The notes below the pieces were generated by a model, which worked only from the letters and a program-made list of their open reading frames with translations, did no database searches and was not told the DNA's origin. The position numbers and the translations under genes are program-made. Shown piece by piece: positions 15,106-23,821 of a stretch of 64,000 nt of DNA. The stretch spans positions 186,001-250,000 of the forward strand of contig NZ_PGUW01000002.1 in the NCBI RefSeq assembly GCF_002863565.1, in the 5' to 3' direction. This stretch comes from Bacillus sp. V5-8f. Its GTDB lineage: Bacteria; Bacillota; Bacilli; Bacillales; DSM-1321. The stretch's first letter is position 1; each line of letters begins with the position of its first letter.

Positions 15106-18096
15106 TTAGTGAGTGGTCAAATGGACGTAACCTGGACGGTTCCATTTCCGTTCAACTTCTACACCGTTTTGCGGATTGCGTTTTTTATTCCTGTGGTTAA
15201 TGGAAGGTAGAGGAGTTTCTCCATCCACTCGTATAACTTCCATACGGACCATGGTTTGCTTATAAGCAGGTGTATGAGTTCGTGCATCCATCGCAGGTCC
15301 AGTTAAGAAGTTAATAGCTGAATCTTTGTCCACCGAGTTCATCGGAAGGAACAACTCATTCTTCTTAACGCGGTCTGTGACAAGAGCGTTTAATTTAACC
15401 GCACCATAAGGTGAGACAAGTCTTACTAGAGAACCGTCTTGTATGCCGCGTTCTTGTGCAAGTTCTGGTGAAACTTCCACGAAAATTTCCGGCACTTTGG
15501 ACTGGATACCAGTAGACTTATTGGTCATATTTCCTTCATGGAAATGCTCAAGCATACGGCCATTATTGATATGAAGGTCGTATTCTTCAGGGAACTCAAC
15601 AGGTTTAGACCAGTCAGAAAGTGCAAAGCGGGCTTTTTTATCAGGGAAGTTAAAGCCATCTACATAAAGAAGTGGAGTACTTTCCCCAGAGTGGCTGCCC
15701 CATAGGAAACTGTTCCAGCCTTCAAGATTGTCATAAGTTGCTCCTGCAAATAGAGGAGAAAGGCTTGCCATTTCCGCCATAATTTCACTTGGGTGGCTGT
15801 AGTTCCAGTTCGCTCCTAAACGGTTTGCAATCTCTTGTGTGATCCACCAGTCTTGTTTCGCATTTCCTAATTCAGGAAGAGCTTGGTACAATCTTTGAAC
15901 ACGGCGTTCAGTATTCGTAAATGTTCCATTTTTCTCAAGAGAAGGGACACCCGGTAGGATTACATCTGCATATTGAGCTGTTCTTGATAAGAAAATATCC
16001 TGGACAACGAAGAAATCAAGCTTCGATAAAATATCATGTACATGGTTGGCATTGGAATCCACTAATGCCATATCTTCACCAACAAGATACATGGCTCTCA
16101 TCTTGCCTTCATCGATTGCATGAAGCATTTGGATGTTATCAAGGCCTGGTGTGCCATCAATAGTGACACCGTATGCTTTTTCAAACTTTGCACGTGCAAC
16201 GTCGTCTGTAACATGCTGATATCCTGGAAGCCATCCTGGAAGAGTACCCTGGTCACACGCACCTTGAACATTGTTATGTCCGCGAAGTGGGTAAGCTCCA
16301 GCCCCTGGGCGACGGTAGTTTCCTGTTGCAAGAAGCAGGTTGGAAATAGCTGCGGAAGTATCAGAACCGCCAACATTTTGAGTAACACCCATACCCCAAA
16401 GTACACAAGTGCCATCTGCATCACGAATCATTTCAGCGATTTCAACGAGAGTATCTCGCTTAATGCCCGTATGTTTTTCAGCATAATCCAATGTGTATTT
16501 GTCTAGAACTTCATGGAAATCGTCGAAGAAGTTGACGTTCTCTTCAATAAATTTCTGGTCATGCCAGCCTTGGTCAATCATGTACTTTGTAACAGCCATT
16601 AACCAAACCTGGTCTGTTCCTTGCTTAGGACTGATAAAGATATCAGAACGCTCAGCCATTTCATTTTTACGTAAGTCAGCAACAATTAGTTTTTGGCCAT
16701 GATATTTATGCGCACGTTTTACGCGAGTCGCTAAAACTGGATGGCCTTCCGCTGGGTTTGCACCAACAATGATTACAAGACCTGCTTGTGCGATATCCTT
16801 AATAGTTCCGGCATCGCCGCCCATACCTACAGTACGGAATAAACCATCTGTTGCAGGGGATTGACAGTAACGTGAACAGTTATCTACATTGTTTGTTTCA
16901 AAAATTTGGCGTGCCATTTTTTGAATAACATAGTTTTCTTCGTTCGTAATCTTAGAAGAAGAAATAAATCCAACTGATCCCTTGCCATATTGCTCTTTGA
17001 TACCACCTAAGTTTTTAGCGACTAAATCAAGAGCCTCATCCCAGCTCGCTTCAACGAAAGCACCGTTTTTACGGATGAGAGGGGTAGTGATACGTTCCTG
17101 AGAGTTTACGAAATCCCAGCCGAATTTACCCTTAACACAGGTAGAAATAGCATTAACTGGTGCATCGTGTGAAGGCTGGATCTTAAGAACTTTACGGTCC
17201 TTAGTCCAAACTTCAAATGAACAGCCGACACCACAGAAAGTACAAACTGTTTTCGTTTTCTTCGTACGTGTATCACGCATAGCAGCTTCGACTTCAGACA
17301 CAGCAAAAATTGTTGTGTAGTCAGGCTCAACCTCTTTAACTAGATCGATCATTGGAGTTAACATTTCATCATCAAGCCCAGTCATGTAGCCAGCTTCACC
17401 AAGCATTGATTTTTCCATTAACGCGTTACATGGGCAAATTGTTACACATTGGCCGCAGCCTACACATGAAGAATCATTGATAGCTACGCCGTCATCCCAG
17501 ATAACACGTGGAATTTCCGCTTCCCAATCAATAGAAATAGTCTCGTTGACCTGAAGGCTTTGGCACACTTCAACACATTGTCCGCAACCAATACATTGGT
17601 TAGGATCATAACGGTAGAATGGATGTGACATATCTACTTGATCAGTTGTGACCTTAGGTCTGTATGGATACTTCTGATGTGCGATTCCCATCATTTCTGC
17701 GGTATTGTGTAATTTACAGTTACCGTTGTTGTTATCGCAAACCGTGCAGTATAATAGATGATTTTCAAGAATCCGGTCCATAGCTTCCGTACGTGCTGCT
17801 TCAGCAGGGCTTGAACCAAGATCGATGAACATGCCGTCCTCAGCAACAGTTGAGCAAGAACGAACAAGTTTCCCATCCACTTCAACAATACATGTATCAC
17901 ATGTTTGAATCGGATCAACTTCGGGTACGTAACAAATCTGCGGATGCTCAATATTGTTTTCATTGATAATCTGCAGAATTGTCTTTCCTTTGTCAGCAGT
18001 GTATAGCTGATTATTAATCGTAACACTTATGGTGTCTCTGGCCAGAATGTTCAGCGAGCCATCTTTTCCTATCAGGCTTATCGTATCAATAGCCAT
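15106..18096 (-). CDS. fdhF: Molybdopterin formate dehydrogenase, catalytic subunit with N-terminal iron-sulfur domains
   Basis: A 996-residue enzyme oxidising formate to CO2. N-terminal domains resemble the NuoG type: a 2Fe-2S domain at about residues 20-100 (C-Y-V-P-E ... C-D-T-C-I-V ... R-S-C-S-T), a His-Cys3 cluster near residue 115-135 (C-x-x-C-x-x-x-x-x-x-C), and two 4Fe-4S motifs near residues 170-230 (C-I-G-C-G-Q-C-V-E-V-C; C-V-G-C-G-Q-C-V-T-I-C). The molybdopterin part starts near residue 285 with C-T-F-C-G-V-G-C. The catalytic position carries cysteine, not selenocysteine (S-R-Y-C-Q-S-P). No separate small subunit is encoded beside it except DUF1641. The layout equals YrhE of B. subtilis. 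FdhD, needed for sulfuration, is encoded nearby. Expression is likely attenuated by the leader upstream. Confidence 0.95.
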   Translation of the reverse strand: MAIDTISLIGKDGSLNILARDTISVTINNQLYTADKGKTILQIINENNIEHPQICYVPEVDPIQTCDTCIVEVDGKLVRSCSTVAEDGMFIDLGSSPAEAARTEAMDRILENHLLYCTVCDNNNGNCKLHNTAEMMGIAHQKYPYRPKVTTDQVDMSHPFYRYDPNQCIGCGQCVEVCQSLQVNETISIDWEAEIPRVIWDDGVAINDSSCVGCGQCVTICPCNALMEKSMLGEAGYMTGLDDEMLTPMIDLVKEVEPDYTTIFAVSEVEAAMRDTRTKKTKTVCTFCGVGCSFEVWTKDRKVLKIQPSHDAPVNAISTCVKGKFGWDFVNSQERITTPLIRKNGAFVEASWDEALDLVAKNLGGIKEQYGKGSVGFISSSKITNEENYVIQKMARQIFETNNVDNCSRYCQSPATDGLFRTVGMGGDAGTIKDIAQAGLVIIVGANPAEGHPVLATRVKRAHKYHGQKLIVADLRKNEMAERSDIFISPKQGTDQVWLMAVTKYMIDQGWHDQKFIEENVNFFDDFHEVLDKYTLDYAEKHTGIKRDTLVEIAEMIRDADGTCVLWGMGVTQNVGGSDTSAAISNLLLATGNYRRPGAGAYPLRGHNNVQGACDQGTLPGWLPGYQHVTDDVARAKFEKAYGVTIDGTPGLDNIQMLHAIDEGKMRAMYLVGEDMALVDSNANHVHDILSKLDFFVVQDIFLSRTAQYADVILPGVPSLEKNGTFTNTERRVQRLYQALPELGNAKQDWWITQEIANRLGANWNYSHPSEIMAEMASLSPLFAGATYDNLEGWNSFLWGSHSGESTPLLYVDGFNFPDKKARFALSDWSKPVEFPEEYDLHINNGRMLEHFHEGNMTNKSTGIQSKVPEIFVEVSPELAQERGIQDGSLVRLVSPYGAVKLNALVTDRVKKNELFLPMNSVDKDSAINFLTGPAMDARTHTPAYKQTMVRMEVIRVDGETPLPSINHRNKKRNPQNGVEVERKWNRPGYVHLTTH

Positions 18097-18117
18097 TTTT
18101 TACCCTACCTTTCAAAA

Positions 18118-18177
18118 TAAAAAAACCACCACAAAACACAGCTCTCCTTGACAAAAGAGAGTGCGCTTCCATGGTGG
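18118..18177 (-). promoter_or_regulatory. Attenuator-like terminator in the fdhF leader
   Basis: On the minus strand CCACCA and TGGTGG close a long hairpin whose interior pairs CTCTCTT with AAGGAGAG, followed directly by TTTTTTT. It lies only about seven bases upstream of the fdhF ribosome site (GAAAGGTAGGG), so transcripts must pass it to express the gene. A competing small hairpin, TTCCA-CCA-TGGAA, overlaps the left arm. This arrangement suggests conditional termination. I cannot assign it to a known riboswitch class. Confidence 0.6.
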
Positions 18178-18277
18178 AATAGTCAATTAGCAAACCTTAC
18201 TAAGTTACCAATCCATTTTTATGTAATCGTCCGATAGATCCATAACAAATCAGTTATTACGGGTCCAACATTGAAAC

Positions 18278-18306
18278 ATTATAAACCTGTTTTTTTAAAT
18301 ACACAA
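18278..18306 (-). promoter_or_regulatory. Sigma-A promoter of the fdhF operon
   Basis: On the minus strand TTGTGT, 17 bases, TATAAT. The resulting leader is about 170 bases long, ending in the attenuator hairpin. Three direct repeats of ATTGTG flank and precede the -35 region. Confidence 0.6.
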
Positions 18307-18332
18307 TATGTTCACAATTAAAAATTCACAAT
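18302..18332 (-). promoter_or_regulatory. Three direct repeats ATTGTG(AA) at the fdhF promoter
   Basis: On the minus strand ATTGTGAA occurs at 18332-18325 and 18318-18311, and ATTGTG at 18307-18302, with spacings of 14 and 11 bases. Direct TTGTGAA repeats recall ResD-type sites of Bacillus, so this may be a redox- or oxygen-responsive activator site. This is suggestive only. Confidence 0.4.
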
Positions 18333-18460
18333 TTGTTTACATTTTAATATGTCTTGCTTTTTTTTTTGCAATAATTCCTTTATGATTAACAATGGAAAGA
18401 GAACAAACTTATGTCGATAAAATAGAGAGAGACGTAAATTGATTTACAGGGGATAGGAGT

Positions 18461-18805
18461 ATGTCAAAAAAAATTCATGAGTTTAATGACATTCTCAGAA
18501 AGCTGAGAAAGGAATTGTTTGGCAAGGGACCGGAAAAAATACAGACGATATTTGTGGAAAATAAAGCGATTTCGACGCTGTACGGTAATCTTACGCCAAC
18601 AGAAAAATTTATAGCAAGGACCCCGGAAGGCCGGGATATGGTGCACGCAGCCAGGACGAAGCTTATCCAAGATGTCTACAAAAGCGGTACTCCGGAAGGG
18701 ATGAATGAATTGGTCGGGGCAACCCTTGTCCATTTGTTCTCTGATATAAAGGTCGAAGAGGATATCGGCATCTCTGTCTTTATTTTCGACAAGGATATTA
18801 CTTGA
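18461..18805 (+). CDS. DUF2294 domain protein
   Basis: A 114-residue protein of the DUF2294 family, seen beside formate dehydrogenase and formate-use genes in Bacillaceae. Visible blocks: an N-terminal helix (K-K-I-H-E-F-N-D-I-L-R-K-L-R-K), G-K-G-P-E-K-I-Q-T-I-F near residue 22, L-T-P-T-E-K-F-I-A near residue 44 and the V-H-A-A-R-T-K block. ATG 18461 follows GGGGATAGGAGT. It overlaps the TTG-start version of fdhD and is clearly co-transcribed with it. The biochemical role is unknown. Confidence 0.85.
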   Translation: MSKKIHEFNDILRKLRKELFGKGPEKIQTIFVENKAISTLYGNLTPTEKFIARTPEGRDMVHAARTKLIQDVYKSGTPEGMNELVGATLVHLFSDIKVEEDIGISVFIFDKDIT

Positions 18806-18819
18806 GAAGGGATACGATC

Positions 18820-19695
18820 ATGAAGGAACTTGAAATTAAAAGGGAAATCCTCCACTTTTCTACCACGGGCGCCGAATGGATTGAGGATTCGATCGTCACA
18901 GAGTACCCGGTAACGGTCAAAATCAACGGTGAAGAATTTGTTACAATGGTTTGTACGCCTGAATATATAGAAGATATGGTCGTTGGCTATCTGGCTTCTG
19001 AGGGAATTATTAAGAAGTTTGAAGACATCGATGATATATGGATCCAGGAAAAAGATGGCGTAGTAAATGTCAAAACCAACAAAATCAACCCGTATTATCA
19101 AAAGCTGTCAAATAAGCGCTACATTACTTCCTGCTGTGGAATGAGCAGACAAGGCTTTGTGTTCGTAAATGATGCCCTTACCGCAAAAAAGATGAAGGAA
19201 GTAAGTGTTAAAGTTACTCCCGAAGATTGCTTCCGGTTAATGAATGAATTACAGGGTTCTGCTGAGATGTTCAAAAGGACAGGCGGTGTCCATAATGCCG
19301 CATTATGCGATTTAAAAGGCACAATGCTTAGCAGAATGGATATAGGCAGACATAACGCATTGGATAAAATTTACGGATATTGCCTCCGAAACAACATCTC
19401 GATTCGTGATAAGGTGCTCGTTTTCAGCGGGCGTATTTCTTCAGAAATATTATTGAAGGTGGCAAAGATCGGCTGCGAAATCGTTATTTCTAAATCAGCA
19501 CCGACCGAGCTGGCGCTTCAAGCAGCAGAGGAGCTAGGGATCACTACGATCGGTTTTGTCAGGAACCAGTCATTAAATGTGTATACCCATCACGAACGCA
19601 TCGAGTTAAAACAAAGCCATGAAAAGCTGGTTTGTGAAGGTATCATCAATAAGACAAGAGAAAATGACCAAGGACAATCTTCTTGTTCAATTTAA
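18820..19695 (+). CDS. fdhD: Formate dehydrogenase accessory sulfurtransferase FdhD
   Basis: A 291-residue cytoplasmic protein that transfers sulfur from a cysteine desulfurase to the molybdenum cofactor of formate dehydrogenase. Visible blocks: V-T-V-K-I-N-G-E-E near residue 32, the loop Y-I-T-S-C-C-G-M-S near residue 105-112, F-K-R-T-G-G-V-H-N-A-A near residue 150, and the M-D-I-G-R-H-N-A-L-D-K block near residue 172. The cysteine loop has C-C-G rather than the C-x-x-C of E. coli FdhD. ATG 18820 has AGAAGGGA eight bases upstream and is preferred over an in-frame TTG at 18802. A terminator follows. It is transcribed divergently from the fdhF operon it serves. Confidence 0.93.
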   Translation: MKELEIKREILHFSTTGAEWIEDSIVTEYPVTVKINGEEFVTMVCTPEYIEDMVVGYLASEGIIKKFEDIDDIWIQEKDGVVNVKTNKINPYYQKLSNKRYITSCCGMSRQGFVFVNDALTAKKMKEVSVKVTPEDCFRLMNELQGSAEMFKRTGGVHNAALCDLKGTMLSRMDIGRHNALDKIYGYCLRNNISIRDKVLVFSGRISSEILLKVAKIGCEIVISKSAPTELALQAAEELGITTIGFVRNQSLNVYTHHERIELKQSHEKLVCEGIINKTRENDQGQSSCSI

Positions 19696-19700
19696 AGTAT

Positions 19701-19738
19701 AAATGTCAAAGGGTGTTAGAATCCCTTTGACATTTTTT
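19701..19738 (+). terminator. Terminator after fdhD
   Basis: AAATGTCAAAGGG and CCCTTTGACATTT form a perfect 13-bp stem around a nine-base loop, followed by TTTT. Confidence 0.93.
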
Positions 19739-19776
19739 ATGTTATAAAAATTTGTGCAAAAGTTTAGAAACTATTC

Positions 19777-19806
19777 TTGGTAAAATTTTATAATTGATAG
19801 TATAAT
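19777..19806 (+). promoter_or_regulatory. Sigma-A promoter of the acyl-CoA ligase operon
   Basis: TTGGTA at 19777 and TATAAT at 19801, with an 18-bp spacer. It is followed within 12 bp by an 18-bp palindrome and then by a catabolite-response element, both placed to block transcription. Confidence 0.6.
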
Positions 19807-19817
19807 AACTATGAAAC

Positions 19818-19835
19818 ATACCGAATGGTTAGTAT
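19818..19835 (+). promoter_or_regulatory. TetR-type operator, site 1 of 3
   Basis: ATACCGAATGGTTAGTAT, an imperfect 18-bp palindrome overlapping the predicted transcription start. It aligns with sites at 47103 and 61402 to give the consensus ATACYRAMTRGTTRGTAT. Confidence 0.6.
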
Positions 19836-19853
19836 ATTAGCTAGTCGTAATTA

Positions 19854-19867
19854 TGTAAGCGCATTCA
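19854..19867 (+). promoter_or_regulatory. Catabolite-response element (CcpA box)
   Basis: TGTAAGCGCATTCA agrees with the Bacillus cre consensus TGWAANCGNTNWCA at all but one position and is nearly palindromic. Its place downstream of the promoter fits road-block repression when sugars are available. Confidence 0.6.
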
Positions 19868-19954
19868 TTACTTTTCATACTGTTAAATCTGTTCTTCGAC
19901 CATTATAGTTTTTGAAGCATGAATGTTAAATAAAGATATTCAGGAGGGAAGCAT

Positions 19955-21643
19955 ATGAACAAAAACCATTTTGCCTACTGGCCAAAACGAGTCACAAAAA
20001 CACTTACAGTTCCAGAAACCACCTTATTTGACAACCTTGAGGTTTCAGCAAGACGGTATCCCAAAAAAGCAGCTCTATATTACTATGGTGCTGAGTATTC
20101 GTATCAAGAGCTCCTACATGAAGTGGAAGCAATTGCAGGCTACCTACAACAGAAACTGAATGTAAAAAAGGGAGACCGGGTAGCTTTATTCATGCAAAAT
20201 TCACCGCAGTTCCTGATCACGTATTATGCCATTGTACGCACAAGGGCTATTGTCGTACCCATTAATCCAATGAATACCGAAAATGAGCTTTCTTTCTACA
20301 TAAAAGATTGCGAAATTCAAACTGCCATTGTTGGGCAGGAGCTTTTCGGGCACGCCCAGCCGCTCCAAAACACTACTTCCTTAAAAAATATCCTGGTTGC
20401 TGCCTATTCCGATTATTTGCCGCAGCAAGATTCACCTCAATCCATTCCTTCAGAAGTTGCCGCACCAAGAAATACATATTCAGGGGAAAACCAATATTTA
20501 TGGAAAGAAGCAATCGAAGAGAAATTAGCGCCATCCCAATATACAGGCCATGCAGATGATGTGGTCGTTTTACCTTATACCTCCGGGACCACCGGACTTC
20601 CGAAAGGCTGTATCCATACAAACCGTACTGTACAGGCGAATGTCCTAAGCGCCTACTATTGGAGTGGCACTACAAGTGATTCTGTATCATTGACCACCTT
20701 GCCTCTATTTCATGTGACAGGAATGGTCCACAGCATGCATGCGCCGATTTATGCCGGTGCAGCGATGGTGATGCTTACCAGATGGGACCGGAATACCGCC
20801 GTGGAAGCTATACAAAAGTATAAATGTTCCCATTGGGTCAATATTAGTACGATGTTGATTGACTTTTTGGCGAATCCGAATCTTATAGATTATGATATTT
20901 CATCTTTATCGAGTATCTCAGGCGGCGGAGCACCTTTGCCGGAAGCAGTCGGGGAGAAGCTTTTTAAACTGACAGGTTTGAAATTCGTGGAGGGCTACGG
21001 ACTATCTGAAACCATTTCCCAGACACATTTTAATCCGCCTGACCGTCCAAAAATGCAGTGTCTGGGCATTCCGGCATTTGACGTTGATGCGAAAATCATT
21101 GATCCGGCTTCCTTAGAAGAATTACCGCCTGGATCAATCGGAGAGATTATTGTCCATGGCCCGCAGGTTTTTAAAGGCTATTATAACCGTCCTGAAGAAA
21201 CGGAACAGGCTTTTATTGAAAAAGGCGGAAAACGCTTCTTCCGGACTGGCGATATCGGGAAAATGGATGAAGAAGGCTATTATTTTATGGTTGACCGTGT
21301 TAAACGGATGATCAACGCCTCAGGTTATAAGGTGTGGCCAACTGAAGTGGAGTCTCTGTTATACAAGCATCCTGCCGTAGAGCAGGCATGTGTCGTTGGA
21401 GTTCCTGATGCGAAAAGAGGGGAAACGGTCAAGGCTTTCATTATCCTGAACCAAGAGTTTAAAGGAAAAGTCTCTGAAGACGAAATTATAAGCTGGGCGA
21501 AAACACAAATGGCAGCTTACAAGTATCCTAGATTCGTGGAGTTCAGGGATTCATTCCCAACTACGGCGAGCGGGAAGATCCTTTGGCGTAAGCTGCAAGA
21601 AGAAGAAAAGGAAAAAGCGGGGACGGTGGCAGGAAATGAGTAA
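19955..21643 (+). CDS. Acyl-CoA ligase (AMP-forming), long/medium-chain fatty acid type
   Basis: A 562-residue ANL-superfamily enzyme: carboxylate + ATP + CoA to acyl-CoA + AMP. The AMP-binding P-loop Y-T-S-G-T-T-G-L-P-K-G lies near residue 208. The G-Y-G-L-S-E-T motif lies near residue 346, the hinge F-R-T-G-D-I-G near residue 429 and the C-terminal catalytic lysine block T-A-S-G-K-I-L-W-R near residue 542. ATG 19955 follows CAGGAGGG. The next gene starts eight bases inside this one, so the two are coupled. The promoter carries a TetR-type operator and a CcpA box, fitting a fatty-acid or related acid catabolic gene. The exact acid is unknown. Confidence 0.9.
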   Translation: MNKNHFAYWPKRVTKTLTVPETTLFDNLEVSARRYPKKAALYYYGAEYSYQELLHEVEAIAGYLQQKLNVKKGDRVALFMQNSPQFLITYYAIVRTRAIVVPINPMNTENELSFYIKDCEIQTAIVGQELFGHAQPLQNTTSLKNILVAAYSDYLPQQDSPQSIPSEVAAPRNTYSGENQYLWKEAIEEKLAPSQYTGHADDVVVLPYTSGTTGLPKGCIHTNRTVQANVLSAYYWSGTTSDSVSLTTLPLFHVTGMVHSMHAPIYAGAAMVMLTRWDRNTAVEAIQKYKCSHWVNISTMLIDFLANPNLIDYDISSLSSISGGGAPLPEAVGEKLFKLTGLKFVEGYGLSETISQTHFNPPDRPKMQCLGIPAFDVDAKIIDPASLEELPPGSIGEIIVHGPQVFKGYYNRPEETEQAFIEKGGKRFFRTGDIGKMDEEGYYFMVDRVKRMINASGYKVWPTEVESLLYKHPAVEQACVVGVPDAKRGETVKAFIILNQEFKGKVSEDEIISWAKTQMAAYKYPRFVEFRDSFPTTASGKILWRKLQEEEKEKAGTVAGNE

Positions 21644-22637
21644 GATGGTTGAAACGGTAACAGGTCCAATCCCAATCGAATCCTTGGGAAAAACATTAAT
21701 TCATGAGCATTTTATCTTTGGCTATCCCGGCTTCCAGGGGGATGTAACATTAGGTCCTTTTATTGAGGAAGAAGCTTTGGAGGCTTCCATTAACATAGCC
21801 CGGCAAATGATGAGTTACGGCATCAGAACCGTAGTAGATCCAACTCCAAATGAGTGTGGAAGGAATCCGGCATTTTTAAAGAAGATTTCCGAGGCCACCG
21901 GACTACAGATTATTTGTGCGACCGGTTATTACTATGAAGGTGAGGGAGCACCTCCTTATTTTAAATTCAGGCAGGCGCTAGGGTCAGCCGAGGAAGAAAT
22001 CTATCAAATGTTTAAAAAGGAAATTACAGACGGAATTGGTGGTACAGGGATCAAACCTGGAATCATTAAGCTTGCATCCAGCAAGGATACCATTACTGAG
22101 TATGAAAAAATGTTTTTCCGCGCTGCAGCAAGTATCCAGCAAGAAACGGGCACCGTTATCTTGACACACACACAGGAAGGGACAATGGGACCCGAACAGG
22201 TTGGGTTCCTAACAGAACAAGGAGCAGATCCTTCCCGGATCATTATCGGGCATATGTGTGGAAATACCAATCCGGAATATCACAGAAACGTGTTGGACCA
22301 AGGAGTAAGGATCGGATTTGACAGGTTTGGTATTCAGGGTTCGGTAGGGGCACCGTATGACCATGAGCGTATTGAAACACTTTTAACATTATTGGAAGCA
22401 GGATACGAAGATCAAATCCTGCTTGCTCATGACTCTGTAAACATCTGGCTTGGAAGGCCGCCGGTCATGCCTGAGCCTGTAATGAAATTGATGGAAAACT
22501 GGCATCCAGGGCATTTATTCGAAAGTATCATTCCTGAGCTACGGCAGCGAGGGGTGACAGAACAGCAGATTGATAAACTAATAGGGAAAAATGCAGCTGA
22601 TCTATTCGCAGGTGAAGCTGTTAAGATACGTTCATAG
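21636..22637 (+). CDS. Phosphotriesterase-family metal hydrolase (PTE/lactonase-like)
   Basis: A 333-residue amidohydrolase-fold protein. Metal ligands of the family are visible: H-E-H at residues 23-25, the carboxylated lysine in G-I-I-K-L-A near residue 145, H in I-L-T-H-T-Q-E-G near residue 178, H in I-I-G-H-M-C-G-N near residue 205, and the aspartate in L-L-A-H-D-S near residue 267. Relatives include phosphotriesterase-like lactonases and PhP proteins. The ATG overlaps the ligase end, so a joint pathway is likely, for example hydrolysis of a lactone or ester before CoA activation. That link is inference. A bidirectional terminator follows. Confidence 0.87.
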   Translation: MSKMVETVTGPIPIESLGKTLIHEHFIFGYPGFQGDVTLGPFIEEEALEASINIARQMMSYGIRTVVDPTPNECGRNPAFLKKISEATGLQIICATGYYYEGEGAPPYFKFRQALGSAEEEIYQMFKKEITDGIGGTGIKPGIIKLASSKDTITEYEKMFFRAAASIQQETGTVILTHTQEGTMGPEQVGFLTEQGADPSRIIIGHMCGNTNPEYHRNVLDQGVRIGFDRFGIQGSVGAPYDHERIETLLTLLEAGYEDQILLAHDSVNIWLGRPPVMPEPVMKLMENWHPGHLFESIIPELRQRGVTEQQIDKLIGKNAADLFAGEAVKIRS

Positions 22638-22657
22638 TTAGTTCACTAGGGAAATAA

Positions 22658-22710
22658 TAAAAAAGGCTGTCCAAATGTCAGTTTAACTGACTTTCAGGAC
22701 AGCCCTTTTT
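22658..22710. terminator. Bidirectional terminator
   Basis: AAAAAGGCTGTCC and GGACAGCCCTTTTT form the outer stem, with an inner TCAGTTTAACTGA palindrome. It separates the hydrolase gene from the convergent AI-2E-family gene. Confidence 0.88.
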
Positions 22711-22723
22711 GTTCACCTGAGTA

Positions 22724-23821
22724 TTAGCCGGTGTTTTCATTCATTGCCTTGCGGTTGCTTCTATGGCGAAGCTGGTAAAACCGCCTGAAATTTTTGACTA
22801 GAGTTTTAATCACGGAATAGAGCGGAATGGCAATCAAGATGCCGATGAAACCGTAAATGGAGCCTGCAATAAGCAGGAGGAAGATGATTGTCAGCGGGTG
22901 AATGTCAAGCCGCTTTCCCATTACATTAGGCGTCACAAAATTTCCCTCCAGTTGTTGGACAACAAGTAAAACTGCCAATACCTTTATCGCCATTATCGGT
23001 TCTTGCTGCAAAGCGACAAAGAGAGCGGGAATGATTCCAATAAAGGGACCAAGGAAAGGAACAACCGTTAAACACATCGCAAACAGGGCCAGGATAATCG
23101 CATAATCAAGGCTAATCACTCTATAACCAATATACATTAATACTCCATCTACCATAGCAATAATGAATTGGCCTACAATGTAGGCTGATAAGGTTTTGTC
23201 AACATCCTTTAAAATCTTGTTCCCTTCACTTTCAACTTCCTCGGGAATGTATTTTAGCAAAAAAGGCCTCAGTTTATGGTCATCCTTGAGAAAATAAAAA
23301 AGAATGAATGGGACGATAATTAATACTGTTGCTATATTCGTGATTATAGAAATAATGGTTATTAAATTTCCACTGATTTTTGTTGAGAGCGATTCTAAGT
23401 ATCCCGATGCTTTTTCTTCTATATTCTCGCTATTTTTGACCATACCAAAATCATTTTCTTTTATCGTATCCTCTGACTTTGAGGAAATTTCTTTTACTTT
23501 ATCAGGAAACTGGCTGGACAATTTATGCATTTGTTCAGATATAGTCGGTGCGGAAACATGGATAGCAAGGTATACTAACCCGATTATTGCCGCAAAGAAT
23601 AATAAGATACTTACTGTTTTTGGCATAAAGCGCGAGAGAAACTTGACAAGCGGCCGGGCGATATAGTAAAACAGTCCCGCGATCAGAACCGGAAAAAAAA
23701 TCGTGCCGATTATTTTTTGAAACGGCCACAAAAAGTAATCAATCTTGCCCATTAAAAAAATAATTAAAATAACTAACAACACTGCTGTTGCATATTTAAA
23801 AAATGGTTTATGAATCCACAA
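22724..23821 (-). CDS. AI-2E family transporter
   Basis: A 365-residue membrane protein of the AI-2E (former UPF0118/DUF20) family. It has paired N-terminal helices, a long polar segment near residues 85-150 (P-D-K-V-K-E-I-S-S-K-S-E-D), then several helices with the family blocks V-P-F-I-L-F-Y-F-L-K-D near residue 170, L-T-V-V-P-F-L-G-P-F-I-G near residue 250 and Q-L-E-G-N-F-V-T-P-N-V-M-G near residue 287. Members export small molecules or exchange Na+ for H+; function here is open. It is monocistronic. Confidence 0.9.
   Translation of the reverse strand: MWIHKPFFKYATAVLLVILIIFLMGKIDYFLWPFQKIIGTIFFPVLIAGLFYYIARPLVKFLSRFMPKTVSILLFFAAIIGLVYLAIHVSAPTISEQMHKLSSQFPDKVKEISSKSEDTIKENDFGMVKNSENIEEKASGYLESLSTKISGNLITIISIITNIATVLIIVPFILFYFLKDDHKLRPFLLKYIPEEVESEGNKILKDVDKTLSAYIVGQFIIAMVDGVLMYIGYRVISLDYAIILALFAMCLTVVPFLGPFIGIIPALFVALQQEPIMAIKVLAVLLVVQQLEGNFVTPNVMGKRLDIHPLTIIFLLLIAGSIYGFIGILIAIPLYSVIKTLVKNFRRFYQLRHRSNRKAMNENTG

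Noticed and set aside
16860-16895. Selenocysteine formate dehydrogenase
   Set aside because: The catalytic position is a normal cysteine codon (S-R-Y-C-Q-S-P); there is no in-frame TGA.
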